Origin: Saccoglossus kowalevskii
Taxonomy: Eukaryota; Hemichordata; Enteropneusta; Harrimaniidae
Length of the DNA stretch: 25,747 bases
Reading direction: 5' to 3'
NCBI RefSeq assembly: GCF_000003605.2
Contig: NW_003109097.1
Location: 125,064-150,810, forward strand
The position numbers were made by a program, and so were the translations under genes. The first letter of the stretch is position 1. Every line of letters starts with the position of its first letter. Positions 1 to 11,300 of this stretch are shown piece by piece. Below the pieces are notes generated by a model. It was not told the DNA's origin. It saw only the letters and a program-made list of their open reading frames with translations, and searched no databases.

Positions 1-115
1 ACATTAAATATGTCTTCATTAATTAAAATACTACTGACAAACATAAACTAATCTTGTTGAAGCATTCAGTGTGAAACGTTAGAACTTATTAATGTGTTGA
101 TTTTTTTTATTTCAG

Positions 116-295
116 ACTGCAACTCTGTATCCTGGCATTGTGTTTGGCGTAGGTTTCTTCTTAAACTTCTTTATCTGGGGAAAACGTTCGTCTGGCGCTG
201 TACCATTCACCACAATGATTGCCCTCCTCTGTATGTGGTTTGGAATCTCTGTACCACTTGTCTACTTCGGTTATTTCTTTGGATTCCGAAAACAG
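116..295 (+). CDS. TM9SF4: TM9SF4 coding exon, first in window
   Basis: Acceptor tttcag ends at 115 and donor gtgagt begins at 296. The exon has 60 whole codons in phase 0, from TATLYPG to GFRKQ. It encodes two membrane helices joined by the conserved KRSSGAVPF loop. The exon before it is outside the window; bases 1-115 are intron. Confidence 0.95.
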
Positions 296-3200
296 GTGAG
301 TTGTTGACGTGTGTAAGCAAAGCACTTGAGTTGTATGCTATTCTATTCAAAGTGTAAAATTTTAAGTTGCAGAGGTAATGTATTAACTGTAAACTTACAA
401 ACGTGCATTACATTTCAGCCATATGACCATCCTGTCAGGACTAACCAAATTCCAAGACAAGTACCAGAACAGATTTGGTACATGAACCCAATTCTCAGGT
501 AAGCTATTATAAACATCAATTTTATACTTTGAGTACCCAGGTTAATATTTGACCCTGCTTGTGGTGTTTCATTATAGTGTCTCAGTTGTTGTCCCATATT
601 ATGTTTGGTGTTCCTTGCAATGTATTGTAAACTGCTTTAATTTTGCAACCTCTTCCAGAATTTTGTTGTATCAAATGCCATGATATCAAGAAAATTTCTA
701 GCTTCGAAAATTAGGTGGTTTACGGTAGTACAGCGTGTGGAAAATATTATTTACACAAAATTCGAACATGCACTGCAAGATATCTTTAAAGCGCGTTGGT
801 CGTCGTGCAGCGAGTGTTTGAATATCATGTAAATAAACAATGTATTTTACAGGCTATGAGTTCCATATTGAATAGGACACTTCACGACAACCAACGCGCT
901 TTAAGTCTGGTTTTCGTGGACTTGTATATTCATACCTATGTGTGACTGTGTGTTCGCACTTATATTCATGACATGTTGTAGAGATAATAGTAATTTTAAT
1001 TTGACAGCAATGTATTTGGTAGTTGAATGGAGCTTTTCAGGAATGTCATTTTCAGCCTTAGCCTTCAGATAAAGACTTCTTACTACTGGTGGGATTTGAC
1101 CCCACTTTCTGATTAGGAGTTTTTTTGTTACTTGGTTCACCAAGAAGTGATGAGCTGCCATTTTGTTTGTTTGAAATTGCTGTATCTAAACACTGTTTTA
1201 CTGTTTTTTTTTTTTATTCCCTGTAGTACATTAATGGCTGGTATCTTGCCATTTGGTGCTGTGTTCATAGAGTTGTTCTTTATTCTTACTGTGAGTATTT
1301 GAAATTTACTATATATACTAACATTTGCATATTTCTCGTATCATTAACATAGATTTGCATATTATTAGTAACATTTGCATATTTCTCGTATCATTAACAT
1401 AGATTTGCATATTATTAGTAACATTTGCATATTTCTCGTATCATTAACATAGATTTGCATATTATTACTAACATTTGCATATTTCTCGTATCATTAACAT
1501 AGATTTGCATATTACTAACATTTGCATATTTTTTACTTAAATTTGTCAGACCTTTTTATGCCTGTGAAACATGGCAGTGTAAACCTTTGGAGCTTGATTT
1601 TACATTCAACACACAAATCATTTTCGGTTTCTTCACTATAATTCTATCAGATTATGATCTTAAATCTTGAGTATATATCTTAGTAATTAACTACTCATAT
1701 TAAAATCGATTTTATTGATAACTGCTGCAGTGGCAGCCCAGAACTGATTTTCCTGTATTGAATTGTTTTTTGCTTATTTTTTCCCCCCTCATTCAGGCTA
1801 TCTGGGAGAACCAGTTCTATTATTTGTTTGGTTTCCTCTTCTTAGTATTTGTTATTTTAGTAATTTCCTGTTCACAAATTGCCATAGTGATGGTTTACTT
1901 TCAATTGTGTGGAGAGGTAAGTATTTACATTCCTTCATATAAGATTTAAGTTGGAACCGGACACAACTAAAATATGCTGTGCATAGTAACTTTTAGAGAA
2001 AGTTTTGATTTTGTTTTGAAGTGAAATGTACTGGATACTATGTGTCTATCATTCTTGTGAGCACAATGATACTCGAGTAAATTTTTAAAAAAATGTCAAC
2101 AGTTTTTAAAGTAATAATGTAATTTTTATTTGTATCCATATCTGAGACTTTGAATTTTTAATTTTTTGAGTCAATACAAAGCTACATACAAGATTGTATC
2201 TGATTGGCTACCAAACATGTAACAGTCGGACCAATCAGAGAGCAGCTTGTTTTGTTTTTCTGAGGTATCAAATTTTGCCATGTGTCTATGCTTTAAATCA
2301 ACTTAATTTTTCTCTGCCCAGGTGAGACTTTCAATCCCGTAAACCACTCCAAATTTTTTCTGGGTTTCTGTGCATATTCCATAAGTCATCAAATCGGGGA
2401 ATTTCAAATTTTTGAAACAAAAATTGAACGGTTTATTGTATTCAGGCATTCTACCCTAAAGGAAATTTGTGATTGCCATGACAATGCATAATTTTGTCTG
2501 ATCTTTTCATGTAGGACTACCATTGGTGGTGGCGCTCTTTCATAGTGTCAGGAGGATCAGCTTTCTACGTGTTTCTTTATGCTGTTTTCTATTTTGTAAC
2601 AAAGGTAAGTGAAATCTCATATTTTGTTTCATTTGCCCTGTTTTATGGACAGTTGAATGCTATTGTTTTCTATGTGTATAATAAATGTTATAAAAAAAAT
2701 GATGCATAGTATGCACGGAAGAAGTATGACGATTGTTTTGTTTGGAGCTTGTTGCAGTCTCGTTCTGGCTTTCTGCAAAATTTGCAGTGTACTCTTGATA
2801 ACCTTACAGAGGTTTTTCTTGAAAAAAACTGCCAGAAGGAGTACTGCAATTCAGCGGTGCCACCAAGTTGGGGGGGGGGGGTAGGGTTCTCCCTACCAGG
2901 GTGTGGAGTTTTTGATAAAATGGAGCATTCTATGGCTTCTTTGGGGCCACAATAACTATCAGACAGGTAACAGTTGAAGACTGGCCACATGTGTTCCCTC
3001 CTGTCAATCAGAAATTTATGGTTGCCAAAGGATCTGCTCCCCAGGGTAAGGGGGCGCATGGCCATGGCATGAGGGCGCTGCGTCCCTGTTCCCTTGTTTA
3101 AAAAAATCCCTGACCTTTTTAATATACATCTGTTTAACTCTGCTGTTAACGTATTCGACCGAGTGGGGCTGTTTATTTTACTGATTGTCCTGCGTCTATT

Positions 3201-3732
3201 TTTTTTGCTTTGCTTTGATACTTGTATATATATATATGTACCTTGGTCAAACCACTCAGATTTTTTCATTTTGTGCAGATATCTTCAAATCTCTGATTTT
3301 AATGAATATTTGTTGTCATTTTTGGTAAAAATTGTTATTTTCAACTGTCTATATCACCAACAGGCTGCTTGTTCCTGATTTAATGAAAGATAATGCATGA
3401 ACAGTTCTGCATCCGATATAAACATGAGAAAGTGTTTGAATATGACAACAATAATCTTGAATGTGCCAATGTATGTGACCAAATAAGGGAAAATTTAAAC
3501 GTTTGAACAAGCTTTCTACTTAATAGTAAATTGTGTTGTTTTCTTTTACTATTGATAAGATTGATCTCGCTATCTTTTTCAGTTGGAGATTACCGACTTC
3601 ATTCCAAGTTTGTTGTATTTTGGATATACATTCCTAATGGTTTTGACCTTCTGGATTCTAACCGGCACCATCGGATTCTTCGCTGCCTATACGTTCATTA
3701 GAAAGATTTACGCCGCTGTCAAGATTGATTAG
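116..3732 (+). CDS. TM9SF4: TM9SF4-like nonaspanin, 3' part (six exons)
   Basis: C-terminal 227 residues of a transmembrane 9 superfamily protein, a multi-pass Golgi/endosome protein that in other animals is linked to membrane-protein sorting, phagocytosis and V-ATPase assembly. Exons are 116-295, 419-498, 1227-1290, 1797-1916, 2515-2604 and 3583-3732. All junctions are GT-AG and phases agree (180+80+64+120+90+150 nt, TAG at 3730-3732). The product covers about six membrane segments: [19 protein letters not shown], an [20 protein letters not shown] segment, [18 protein letters not shown], a [17 protein letters not shown] segment, one near [18 protein letters not shown], and the last helix around [20 protein letters not shown]. 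The loop [13 protein letters not shown] and the C-terminus KIYAAVKID match TM9SF4 better than TM9SF2. The terminal KID fits the KXD/E COPI-binding retrieval signal known in this family. The lumenal N-terminal domain and first helices lie upstream of the window. Confidence 0.95.
419..498 (+). CDS. TM9SF4: TM9SF4 coding exon
   Basis: Acceptor atttcag, donor gtaagc. It encodes the conserved cytosolic loop [18 protein letters not shown] and continues to YMNPIL. It ends two bases into a codon that the next exon completes as serine. Confidence 0.93.
786..904. mobile_element. Short TTAA-flanked inverted-repeat element (MITE)
   Basis: A 119-bp unit in a TM9SF4 intron with 22-bp terminal inverted repeats. 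Bases 786-807 and 883-904 are reverse complements at 21 of 22 positions. It begins and ends in TTAA, the duplication made by piggyBac and Kolobok transposases, although TTAA could instead be part of the repeat. The end TTAAAGCGCGTTGGTCGTCG resembles the ends of the elements at 17500-17658 and 19911-20229. It has no coding capacity. Confidence 0.75.
1227..1290 (+). CDS. TM9SF4: TM9SF4 coding exon
   Basis: Acceptor ccctgtag, donor gtgagt. The first base completes the split serine codon, followed by 21 codons of a membrane helix ([18 protein letters not shown]). The 50-bp octamer minisatellite begins only 30 bp after its donor. Confidence 0.93.
1321..1530. repeat. 50-bp minisatellite, about 4.2 copies, rich in ATTTGCAT
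   Basis: Tandem units of 50 bp start at 1321, 1371, 1421 and 1471; the fourth is 47 bp and a fifth begins at about 1518. The copies are nearly identical. Each full unit holds two ATTTGCAT octamers (reverse complement of the POU/Oct site ATGCAAAT). There are nine in all, starting at 1323, 1353, 1373, 1403, 1423, 1453, 1473, 1503 and 1520. It lies in the intron between 1290 and 1797. Confidence 0.93.
1797..1916 (+). CDS. TM9SF4: TM9SF4 coding exon
   Basis: Acceptor cattcag, donor gtaagt. It has 40 codons in phase 0, running [18 protein letters not shown] and on to MVYFQLCGE. It holds one long helix with the conserved SCSQI motif. Confidence 0.95.
2199..2239. repeat. Small inverted repeat with paired CCAAT motifs
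   Basis: Bases 2199-2207 (tctgattgg) are the exact reverse complement of 2231-2239 (ccaatcaga), with a 23-bp loop. It lies inside a TM9SF4 intron. It could be a remnant of a mobile element; no function is shown. Confidence 0.5.
2515..2604 (+). CDS. TM9SF4: TM9SF4 coding exon
   Basis: Acceptor catgtag, donor gtaagt. It has 30 codons in phase 0, starting with the family signature DYHWWWRSF and ending YAVFYFVTK, with one membrane helix. Confidence 0.95.
2605..3582. other. Last TM9SF4 intron, no gene seen
   Basis: A 978-bp intron. It includes a run of ten or more G at about 2871-2881 and a GC-richer patch near 3010-3090. The 193-codon open frame on the minus strand at 2688-3269 has no recognisable domain or splice support and is probably chance. 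Confidence 0.6.
3583..3732 (+). CDS. TM9SF4: TM9SF4 terminal coding exon and stop
   Basis: Acceptor tttttcag. It has 49 codons plus TAG (3730-3732), from [15 protein letters not shown] to KIYAAVKID. It encodes the last membrane stretch and the short cytosolic tail with the KID retrieval motif. Confidence 0.95.
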   Translation: MEITDFIPSLLYFGYTFLMVLTFWILTGTIGFFAAYTFIRKIYAAVKID

Positions 3733-6116
3733 CAAAGAACACAGACTTTGATTGTAGTTTTAACCATTCGTCCAGATGTATTGATCTTGTAAATGGGTAT
3801 TTTGCATGCTGGCTGGCTGATTGATTCGGAGGTATACGACTTGAAAAAGACAATATGTCTCGGATGTGTTTTTTGGCACTCTAAAACAACACACTGAAAC
3901 AGTAACACATGTATTGTATTTGTATATATATATGGCAGTGTGTGCTCTTTGTCAAAAACTACTGCCCTCGGATGAGCTATATAATATGTATATAAAACAG
4001 GACCACTTAACATGACATTTTTAAGTTTAAAATTTGAAAATGTGAGCGGTATTGACTTAATTTTTAGTTTTGTCTTCACAAAGCTACAAAGAAGAGAAAC
4101 AATTATCGTATACTGTGTATTACTACAGGAATTGAAATGTACAGGTCTTGTCAATTGGTGTGCAAAGACAGTCCAGTCGGTATATTTGATGCTGCCCACC
4201 CCTACACATAATGGAACAACCCACCTCCCATACAGTATATTGGTTGACAGGGCATACCCATTTACAAGTTTATACCAGATAGGCTTTTTAGATTTTTATT
4301 TTCTGGAAGTCAAGCCTTCCTAATTTAACAGCTGGACTATTTTTTTTTCTTTTTCTGAAGAACCTTTGGATTTTTGTTGAATTTGAAAAGAGTTATTTAT
4401 CAGCGTATTTGAAGGGCGCCATCATGTGATCAATTTTAGTTTATCTCCATGGGTGGTGGTCTACCTAAAATAATTTGTTTTTCAACAAAAAACAAAAAAT
4501 CAAAAACAAGGTTTGCTGCTTAGTGTGAGGGGCTGTTGATCATTAAAACTTTTTGCACGGGAAACAGAAGTCGTTCAATTTATGGGGCCAAAGTTAAATC
4601 CAAGAAGCGTGCAGGAAACACAGACTAAAAATGGACATAAACAGTAAACTTACATTTCACATGCATCAGTTTTAGTGATTTACAGCAGCCCCAAAGCAAC
4701 CTTTGACTGACTGAGCCAGCATTAAATCGTGGCCGTATGTTGGCTTTGTGTGCAGCTATTTTAAATTCATGTTTCAAATTGCTGTCATTTCTTTTGGGGT
4801 TTGCATTGCTGCATGGGTAAACATTTAAGTGCCTTTAGTTCTGGTTAAATGCGATATAAAAGATAGAATCTAGCTTGTGATAATAGTTGCCCAGTTGTAT
4901 TGGTTTTTAAAACCTACGTTTAAAAATTGGCAGACAAAATCTGAAGTCAGCGTAGTCGCTTGTTTGGTATGTGGACAAGCTGAATTCGAATTAATTGCAA
5001 ACACCTTACCAACAATTAAAGTAAAGTTATCTGCAGTATTTAAAGTGCAACTTTCCTGATGTTGTACTGTCTATTTCAAACTATCGAAAAATTCTTCCAC
5101 ACCAAAACAATGTTACATCACTTGCACGTAAAACATTGTGCATTGCAAAATGGTCCACTGTCATTGGTCTGTTTTGTTACAGTTTACAATGCAATTCAAT
5201 TTTCAATTTTCTTTCGAAGTACTATTTTAGTTTGATGTACATTTGCTAATCTAATCTGTACACCAAGAAATTAACTTCATCAGTGATGTCTGCCCTCAGT
5301 GGCATATTGTTGGGAACTTTTGTTTTGTAGTCTGTTGGTTGATTCACTCAATCTGGATAATTTGAAACATTCAAGCATTGATTTTACTTGTTGTAATATC
5401 ATAGATTGAATACTAGTATATCTTATGTTGATAAATATGTAAAAATTAAGGTAATCAGAAAAATTAAGGTAATCACAACTGAAAAATTCAACCATTCTAA
5501 TTCTAATCAAACATAAATTATTTAAATTAGGCCATCATTCATTAAACCGACTAAAGTGATCTTAGCAAAACAAATAGAGGTTCTTGTCTGAATAATTCTT
5601 TAATTTGTAGTTACAACCAATATTACTTGTTTCTTTGGTAATTTTTTTTTTTTTTAAATTAGGGTCTTTTGTAATTTAACTTTTCATTCTTAGAACAAGT
5701 GAAACTAATCATTGTATTTGCACTCCCAATTGTATTTTGCTCCTCTCTCCCATGTGTAATAGCCTCCTTCCCTCTGTTGAGAAGTGGTTTGTCCAATACA
5801 TTTAACTTTCAAATGTAGATTTGGACAATCCTATTATTTTGAAGGGGTGTCGGCTTGTGTAAATAGGGTACTTAGAGAGGTCTGACATTTATTATGGGGG
5901 TGTTTCATTAATGTTCATTTATGTTGGGAATCAAAGAAAATTGCGAAAAAATTACGGATACCAAATTGTAACTTAATTTTATGCAAATGTGGTGGGGAAC
6001 TCTTTGCTGAAGACTGTGGTGAACGAAAACTGGTCTCATTTTTATTTACTACTTATATTTCAGAATTTCATAAATTATTTGCATGTACAAAATTTGAATT
6101 ATTTACTAAAAATCGC

Positions 6117-6122
6117 AATAAA
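6117..6122 (+). terminator. Candidate poly(A) signal for TM9SF4
   Basis: First canonical AATAAA downstream of the TM9SF4 stop, about 2.4 kb away, followed by a T-rich stretch. In DNA this AT-rich the hexamer also occurs by chance, so this is only a candidate. Confidence 0.22.
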
Positions 6123-6552
6123 ATAATTTAATTTTTGTAGATTGACTAGAAACCATGTAGCCTATGGTTTGATTTTGACAATTTTTTTCCCCGCTGCTTT
6201 CAATCCAGCTTGTAGAAATTATCATCTCAAAGTGCCGTTTTCTTAAGTGGAATTTGTGCCAAAATCGTACACTACAAAGATAAAATTAATGCTGAATTCA
6301 AATTGCACAATTTAAAACATTTTTTTCTGATATGTGGCACTCTACGACAAAGTGCCTGTATCCAGTAATGGAGTATTTACGAATACTTTTATTGTGCGTT
6401 CATTTGTTTCTAGAAGCAGTGACGTTATTTATTACTAGCCATTTTAAAACATTTCTCGTTCCAACCAGTTTTCCTTCACTGTTGTTTTCAACTTGTAGAT
6501 GAGTTAGGTCTTGTAATTACAATTGCTTTTATTTCAACTGTGTACAACTACC

Positions 6553-6765
6553 TACTCCACTAATGCCTAGGTACAATGCTAGTAATATCATGAGATTTTG
6601 TGATCGTAGAGAATTCCCCACCAGACTGGGATTATGGAGAATTTCTCATGCACAGCATTTAAATTGGAAATATTTTATTTCACAAGATTTTTATAACATC
6701 CCATAGTGCGTGGCAATTGCATAAATCTGAATATGCATAGATATATTCCTGGCATTAGTGGAGTA
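6553..6765. mobile_element. Inverted-repeat element, 213 bp
   Basis: Bases 6553-6567 (tactccactaatgcc) and 6751-6765 are perfect 15-bp reverse complements, 183 bp apart. Both arms carry TA at the outer edge, which would fit a mariner-type MITE. The interior is non-coding. Confidence 0.5.
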
Positions 6766-7302
6766 TTGTAAGCAAGTGGAACTCCTCATTGATTCTATGC
6801 AGCTGTATATCGAAAACACTGCATAGAGTGAATATGAGTCAACAATCCTTTATTTGTAGCGATCGCTTGCCAGGGCGACGTTGATTGCAAAATCTGCTTT
6901 TATGAAATTGTTTATATTACGATATTCGTCTATCTATTCACGTTCGTCATATTTATGACAAAATGGTCTGATCTATAGCTTTAAACCATAGTTGGCTATT
7001 GATATGTTATGTTGATCGAAACAATTTCCTGTTTTATATTATCGCCCCTTTGAAGATGCATTTATCACATCTTGCAACAATCTCGTTTTCTGAGAACAGT
7101 GAAATTTTCGATATTCAGTGGTTGTATTCTATTACAAGACTCAACTTGTGTTGGTATGTATTTTAAAAATGGAGATGTAATTTTTTTTTTGTGGTGGACA
7201 CAATTCAATAATAAAAAAAAAATAGCTTGTATATTGTAATGTTTAATTTTGTTCACGTCCCAAGTCGCTTTATATTTACACTCTTGTGGTATTTATTTTG
7301 TA

Positions 7303-8115
7303 TACTGTAAAATACTTTATTTCAGCTGGAATTAATTCATTTTTAAATATTACAGTAGTCACACAATGAATATAATAATCATTAATTTTTGACAGATACC
7401 GGACAAAATACCTGGGCAAAAACCAGCTAAGATTTTCTGCTATCTTGCATGTCTAAATGCAGCACTTTTTTTCTGAGATAAGACATTGGTTTTTATAGAA
7501 AAATATCGGAATTACTTTGAATAAAGCTGGAAATTATGTCCCTTAAAATAATTAAACAAATTAGGCACCAATGTGTTAGTAAGATATTTACATCACTCAA
7601 GAACATTTGGTAGACTGCTTTCCCACTGCCATTTCAATCCTAAAACTAGTTTGTGTTCAAAATTAATTATGGCAATGCATATTCATATTGAAACAAACTA
7701 TGTGTAATGATTTGAGGCTATGACTTTAGTTTAATTATTTGCATAATGATATTGATACATTGTATGGAACATCTTGTGAGTATTTAGATTCAGTTCCAGG
7801 CCTAGCAGTTGAGCAATAAACACCTTGGCTACAAGTGCTCCTCTTCTGTGTGTTATTCTCCCGGATTTGGTGACCAATACTCGCTTGGTTTACTCTACCT
7901 TGAGAAGTCTGTTCTCAGTTTACACTATGATAAAAGGAATAGTATTACCGGTATATAACAAAGGGCAAGGTCACCAGAGTTCAACTATGTTTGACGAGTT
8001 GAATGTGAAATATAGGGAAAAAAAAGGTATATTAGCTGCATTTTATTTTCACTTAATCATTTCTTCAGTGAAAATAGAAGATTAATTGCAAGCGAAAATA
8101 AAGTATTTTACAGTA
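7303..8115. mobile_element. 813-bp non-coding element with TACTGTAAAATAC ends
   Basis: The left end reads TACTGTAAAATACTTTATTT and the right end is its reverse complement, with similarity running about 35 bp inward (ggaattaatt versus gcaattaatc). If the outer TA is the target duplication, it fits a Tc1/mariner-like non-autonomous element. A second, shorter member with the same ends lies at 15763-15973. No transposase is visible inside. Confidence 0.7.
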
Positions 8116-9040
8116 TGTGGTACTGTGCTGATTGTGTGTCGATTTTTATGGCCTGCATGAACCAATTATACCCGTGTAACTTGTTCTAAAACAATTGATC
8201 AAGACTTGCTCGTGAAATAATGTTCATTTGTCCAAAATGAGCAAAGAAATTATAGAAAAAAAATGTTGACAATTTGGTGTTGAAAGGCATCAATTTTCCT
8301 TGGGGGGGGGGGTAACTCATTGATCTGCTTTAAGTGTGTGATTGCACTGAAATAGGAGAAAATCAACGAATAATGATTGGGCTTCCCTCAAGTCAGGTGT
8401 GTACTTTGATTTATTGTTTGGAGGTGGCGCCACCTTGTTTCCATTTGACCAGTAAACAATGGCCTGTTGTATATATTGAAACGACCTAAATACATCACAA
8501 ACGCCCTAACCGATCTACAAACAATCCAACTGTGACTCAAACCACTCAAAAATCAATCAATCAATCACATGATCCCATAAGTATTTATTCACAAATCAGT
8601 TACTTTGGCCGTGGATCAAGCGTTAATTATTCTATAAGCTTAGTGAGGGCGCTGCTTGTAAGCCCAGTCTTACTATAAATATGAAAAATCATGAAAATGA
8701 GGATGTTAAAAATGACAAAAAATAGTGCTAATTCCAGTGAACACTCAACAATTTTTTCATCATGTTAACAAACGTCATTAACAAACGTAAGTCGTGTAAT
8801 TGTTTTAAAAATGTATTTTTTACTAAGAATGTTGTTTGGCGTGAATGTTGTATTGATATCATCATAATATTTTGATATTATTAATATTTTTTAGTGCAGT
8901 ACTTTTTTATTGATTTAATTCGTCGTTTTACTAATTAAATTTTGTATTGTTTGCGGGTCGATTGGGTTGTTTTGGCTATTTTGTTTTGTTTGAGTCGATT
9001 CAATATTTTGTACTATAATAATAATACGTATGATGAGTAT
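8116..9040. other. Intergenic DNA with weak inverted repeats
   Basis: No coding exon seen. A G10 run lies at about 8303-8312. A 14-bp perfect palindrome aggtggcgccacct lies at 8422-8435. A diverged inverted repeat relates about 8470-8530 to about 8943-9005 (shared attgtttg, gatcg/gtcg and cgtttcaata/cgattcaata), suggesting an old element of about 530 bp. Confidence 0.4.
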
Positions 9041-9206
9041 TGCAGAGATGCCTGTAAACAATGTAAATTATATCGCTGATCGTTGAGGGCGTTGCGTGTC
9101 AAAGGTTGTGAGCAACAGCAACACGACTGTTGACACGAAGATTCATGGCCGCCGATCGACTTGTGAGTCAAGTTTTCCTATTTCTGTCTTATTATGTTTG
9201 ACTAAG
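9040..9206 (+). promoter_or_regulatory. Candidate promoter and non-coding first exon of the KLHL gene
   Basis: A patch richer in CpG than its surroundings ends in a near-ideal splice donor, aag|gtaagt, at 9206/9207. The next good acceptor is ttcatcag at 11365, 32 bases before the KLHL start codon. Joining them places TAA (9203-9205) in frame upstream of ATG 11398, so the exon would be untranslated. The transcription start is not visible. Inferred from splice signals only. Confidence 0.45.
9145..9201 (+). CDS. Upstream ORF, 18 codons, in the candidate 5' UTR exon
   Basis: ATG at 9145 in a good context (ttcATGG) opens the peptide MAADRLVSQVFLFLSYYV and stops at TGA 9199-9201, five bases before the donor. 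In the inferred spliced mRNA the stop lies 37 nt upstream of the KLHL start codon and in another frame. If transcribed it could restrain KLHL translation. Whether the peptide is made is unknown. Confidence 0.3.
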   Translation: MAADRLVSQVFLFLSYYV

Positions 9207-9548
9207 GTAAGTTGCGCTTCACCTACATTCTATATAGAGTAAACGTGCGTTAGTTACTGTATTAACGCAATTATATGTGGATCTTGATGTAGGCAAGCAT
9301 TCCCGTCAAATTCGTGAGTGCCATTGGCGTATTCATCACACGACAGAGCCGGGGAGCTGACCGGGGACCTGACGGTCTATATTGTGTGACTGGTTGCTGA
9401 AGTCTCGAATTCCGTCAAATATTTTGAAGGCCCAGGCGATTAAAAACAATGTATAGTCTGTTGAGGGTCTATGTGTAATATAAGCATATGATACACCAAT
9501 AAATTCGTTCATCCACGCTGTGAAACTACGACAACCTTATTCTCGGCG

Positions 9549-9767
9549 CAACAAAGACATATTGCCTTCATCTTTATAAATACTTATAATAATTTCAATA
9601 AATCAAACTAAAACGAAAGGTTTCTATTGGCTGATTAAATAACATTTGAAATTTTTGAACATTTGAAAGTCGATGCGCGCTGTGCTCTTTGATTAGCTGG
9701 TTTGATTCAACTGCAATTGAAATTTATAAATATTTATAATATAAAGATGAAGGGAATGACTTTGTTG
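9549..9767. mobile_element. Inverted-repeat element, 219 bp, AT-rich arms
   Basis: Arms of about 55-60 bp are imperfect reverse complements. Left caacaaag...ccttcatctttata...aatttcaat...aatcaaac matches the complement of the right arm (gtttgattc...attgaaattt...tataaagatgaag...ctttgttg). It lies in the candidate first KLHL intron. No coding capacity; MITE-like. Confidence 0.65.
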
Positions 9768-11027
9768 CTTGTTTCTGTTAGATCTATAATCACAATTCAA
9801 ATCTATAATGTGGATTATTTGGAATTACGCCATTGCTTGTATCGGGACCTGATCTCTCCATTCCATAATAGATATTAAAGCGCGGCTAGACTTCAGCAAA
9901 AGAAACAGATATCGTTAGTTCATTGTGTCCCAGACAACAAACTACTGTAAAATAACTATGATTTACCATTTCAGGCATATTCAGTGGGTTTTAAATTTCA
10001 CTGATTTACCATTTCAGGCATATTCATTCACAGTTTTATCATTTACATAATGTGTTCTATGCTAAATTTCACATATTCACTGGGTTTTAATTTAGCGCAT
10101 TTTCCAGTCAGCGAAATAAGCAAAATAAAAACCCAGTGAATAATTGCTGTAACTCCTTCACAGTATTAGTTGTCTTAGTATTACTACTGTTGTACATACC
10201 GTTCAAACCAATGCAGCGTGTTAGTGAGCAAATTTGCTAGAGACTTCACATTGTCCAAGTGTCCAGTAATATGACTGTGGCATTGACAATGTTCACTAGT
10301 GCATCAATAATTACATACCAGAAAATTGTCTTTGAGATATGAACTACATATGTTATCTCTTTCACAGATATGCCAGCTCCCAGGGCAGGCTGAAAACTTA
10401 TTGTGTCTCTCTCCTTTTGAGAGTTGTTTACCCACCGAGTGTTACCTAACTTTACTATGAGACTTATTTGCACTGTATGTATGGGGAAATCAGTTTGTAG
10501 AAATGTCAGAATAATAAGATATATAGCAAAAAATAAAATATTACTTTTATTGTATAACAAAAAACCCAAATATGGCATACTGTTCATTATAAACAATATT
10601 TAAAAGGCTATAGTGGTTTAAATTACCCCTTAACATAATGGAATCTTTCTTGATGTGCCCGACTTTGATGGAAAGAACTTACATATAGGGTGTTATAATT
10701 TAATGCTTGTCTGAAAGCAACATTGCTTTAACTGATTGGAACGCACTGCTATGTCGCTCAAACGTTATATGCGGTGGTAGTAATCTTGGATATTTAACAA
10801 TTGCATGATAGACAAAAAAAAAATTTGAAATTGACTTGGTGTTCATTGGAGTTGTAATATGATGTGTACACCTGTTTTGAGTCTGGGGTGATAAGACCGC
10901 GATCTTACCTACTGCAATCAAAACGAATGTGATTGCACGTGTATCTGTTTCTGAGTTGTTTTTTTGTTGTTAAAATACACAAGATTAGAAATCAATTGAA
11001 ATACATCTACATATGAAACCATGCTAC

Positions 11028-11300
11028 CTAAAGGGCAGTCGTCATTGCGCTGCACATGTGCGACATTTGTGTTGATAAACATTGATTTTCCCATAATCCA
11101 ATGCGTGTTTCCAATGAAATCACAAGTATGAGTTTTGACCTAGGCGTCTTTTGTACTAATTATCTTCGGCGACGCTTCCAAATCCCCCCCCCCCCAAACC
11201 TAATTAAACCTCTCAGTTTGTACTAGTTGGTGTGTGCGACAGTCCAAATTGCACAGTCCATATTTTGTGCATGCTTGGCACAAAGACTACCACCCTTTAA
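11028..11300 (+). mobile_element. MITE copy 1, 273 bp, upstream of the KLHL start
   Basis: The ends CTAAAGGGCAGTCGTC and (complement of right end) TTAAAGGGTGGTAGTC form inverted repeats of about 37 bp. The right flank is TTAA and the left a one-base variant, CTAA. The element aligns over most of its length, in opposite orientation, with 19911-20229, sharing the core gttgataaacattgatttt (11071-11089). A C10 run lies inside at about 11185-11194. It ends 97 bp before the KLHL ATG. Confidence 0.8.

Larger units (their letters stand above)
3733..7302. other. TM9SF4 3' UTR grading into intergenic DNA
   Basis: AT-rich DNA after the TM9SF4 stop with no credible coding exon on either strand. The first canonical AATAAA on the + strand is at 6117-6122; weaker ATTAAA hexamers occur earlier, for example 4542-4547. 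How far the transcript extends cannot be told. A small direct duplication (aaaattaaggtaatca, twice) lies at about 5443-5478. Confidence 0.6.

Noticed and set aside
2688-3269. 193-codon minus-strand open frame in the last TM9SF4 intron
   Set aside because: No recognisable domain, low-complexity and basic composition, crosses a G-run and lies wholly within an intron of a well-supported gene. Best explained as chance.
3729-4199. 156-codon minus-strand open frame overlapping the TM9SF4 stop and 3' UTR
   Set aside because: Composition is random-looking, no family resemblance, no splice or start context supporting it.
7825-8085. 86-codon frame inside the 813-bp element as a possible transposase remnant
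   Set aside because: No DDE-type motif or recognisable transposase similarity, and no ATG at its start (TTG).
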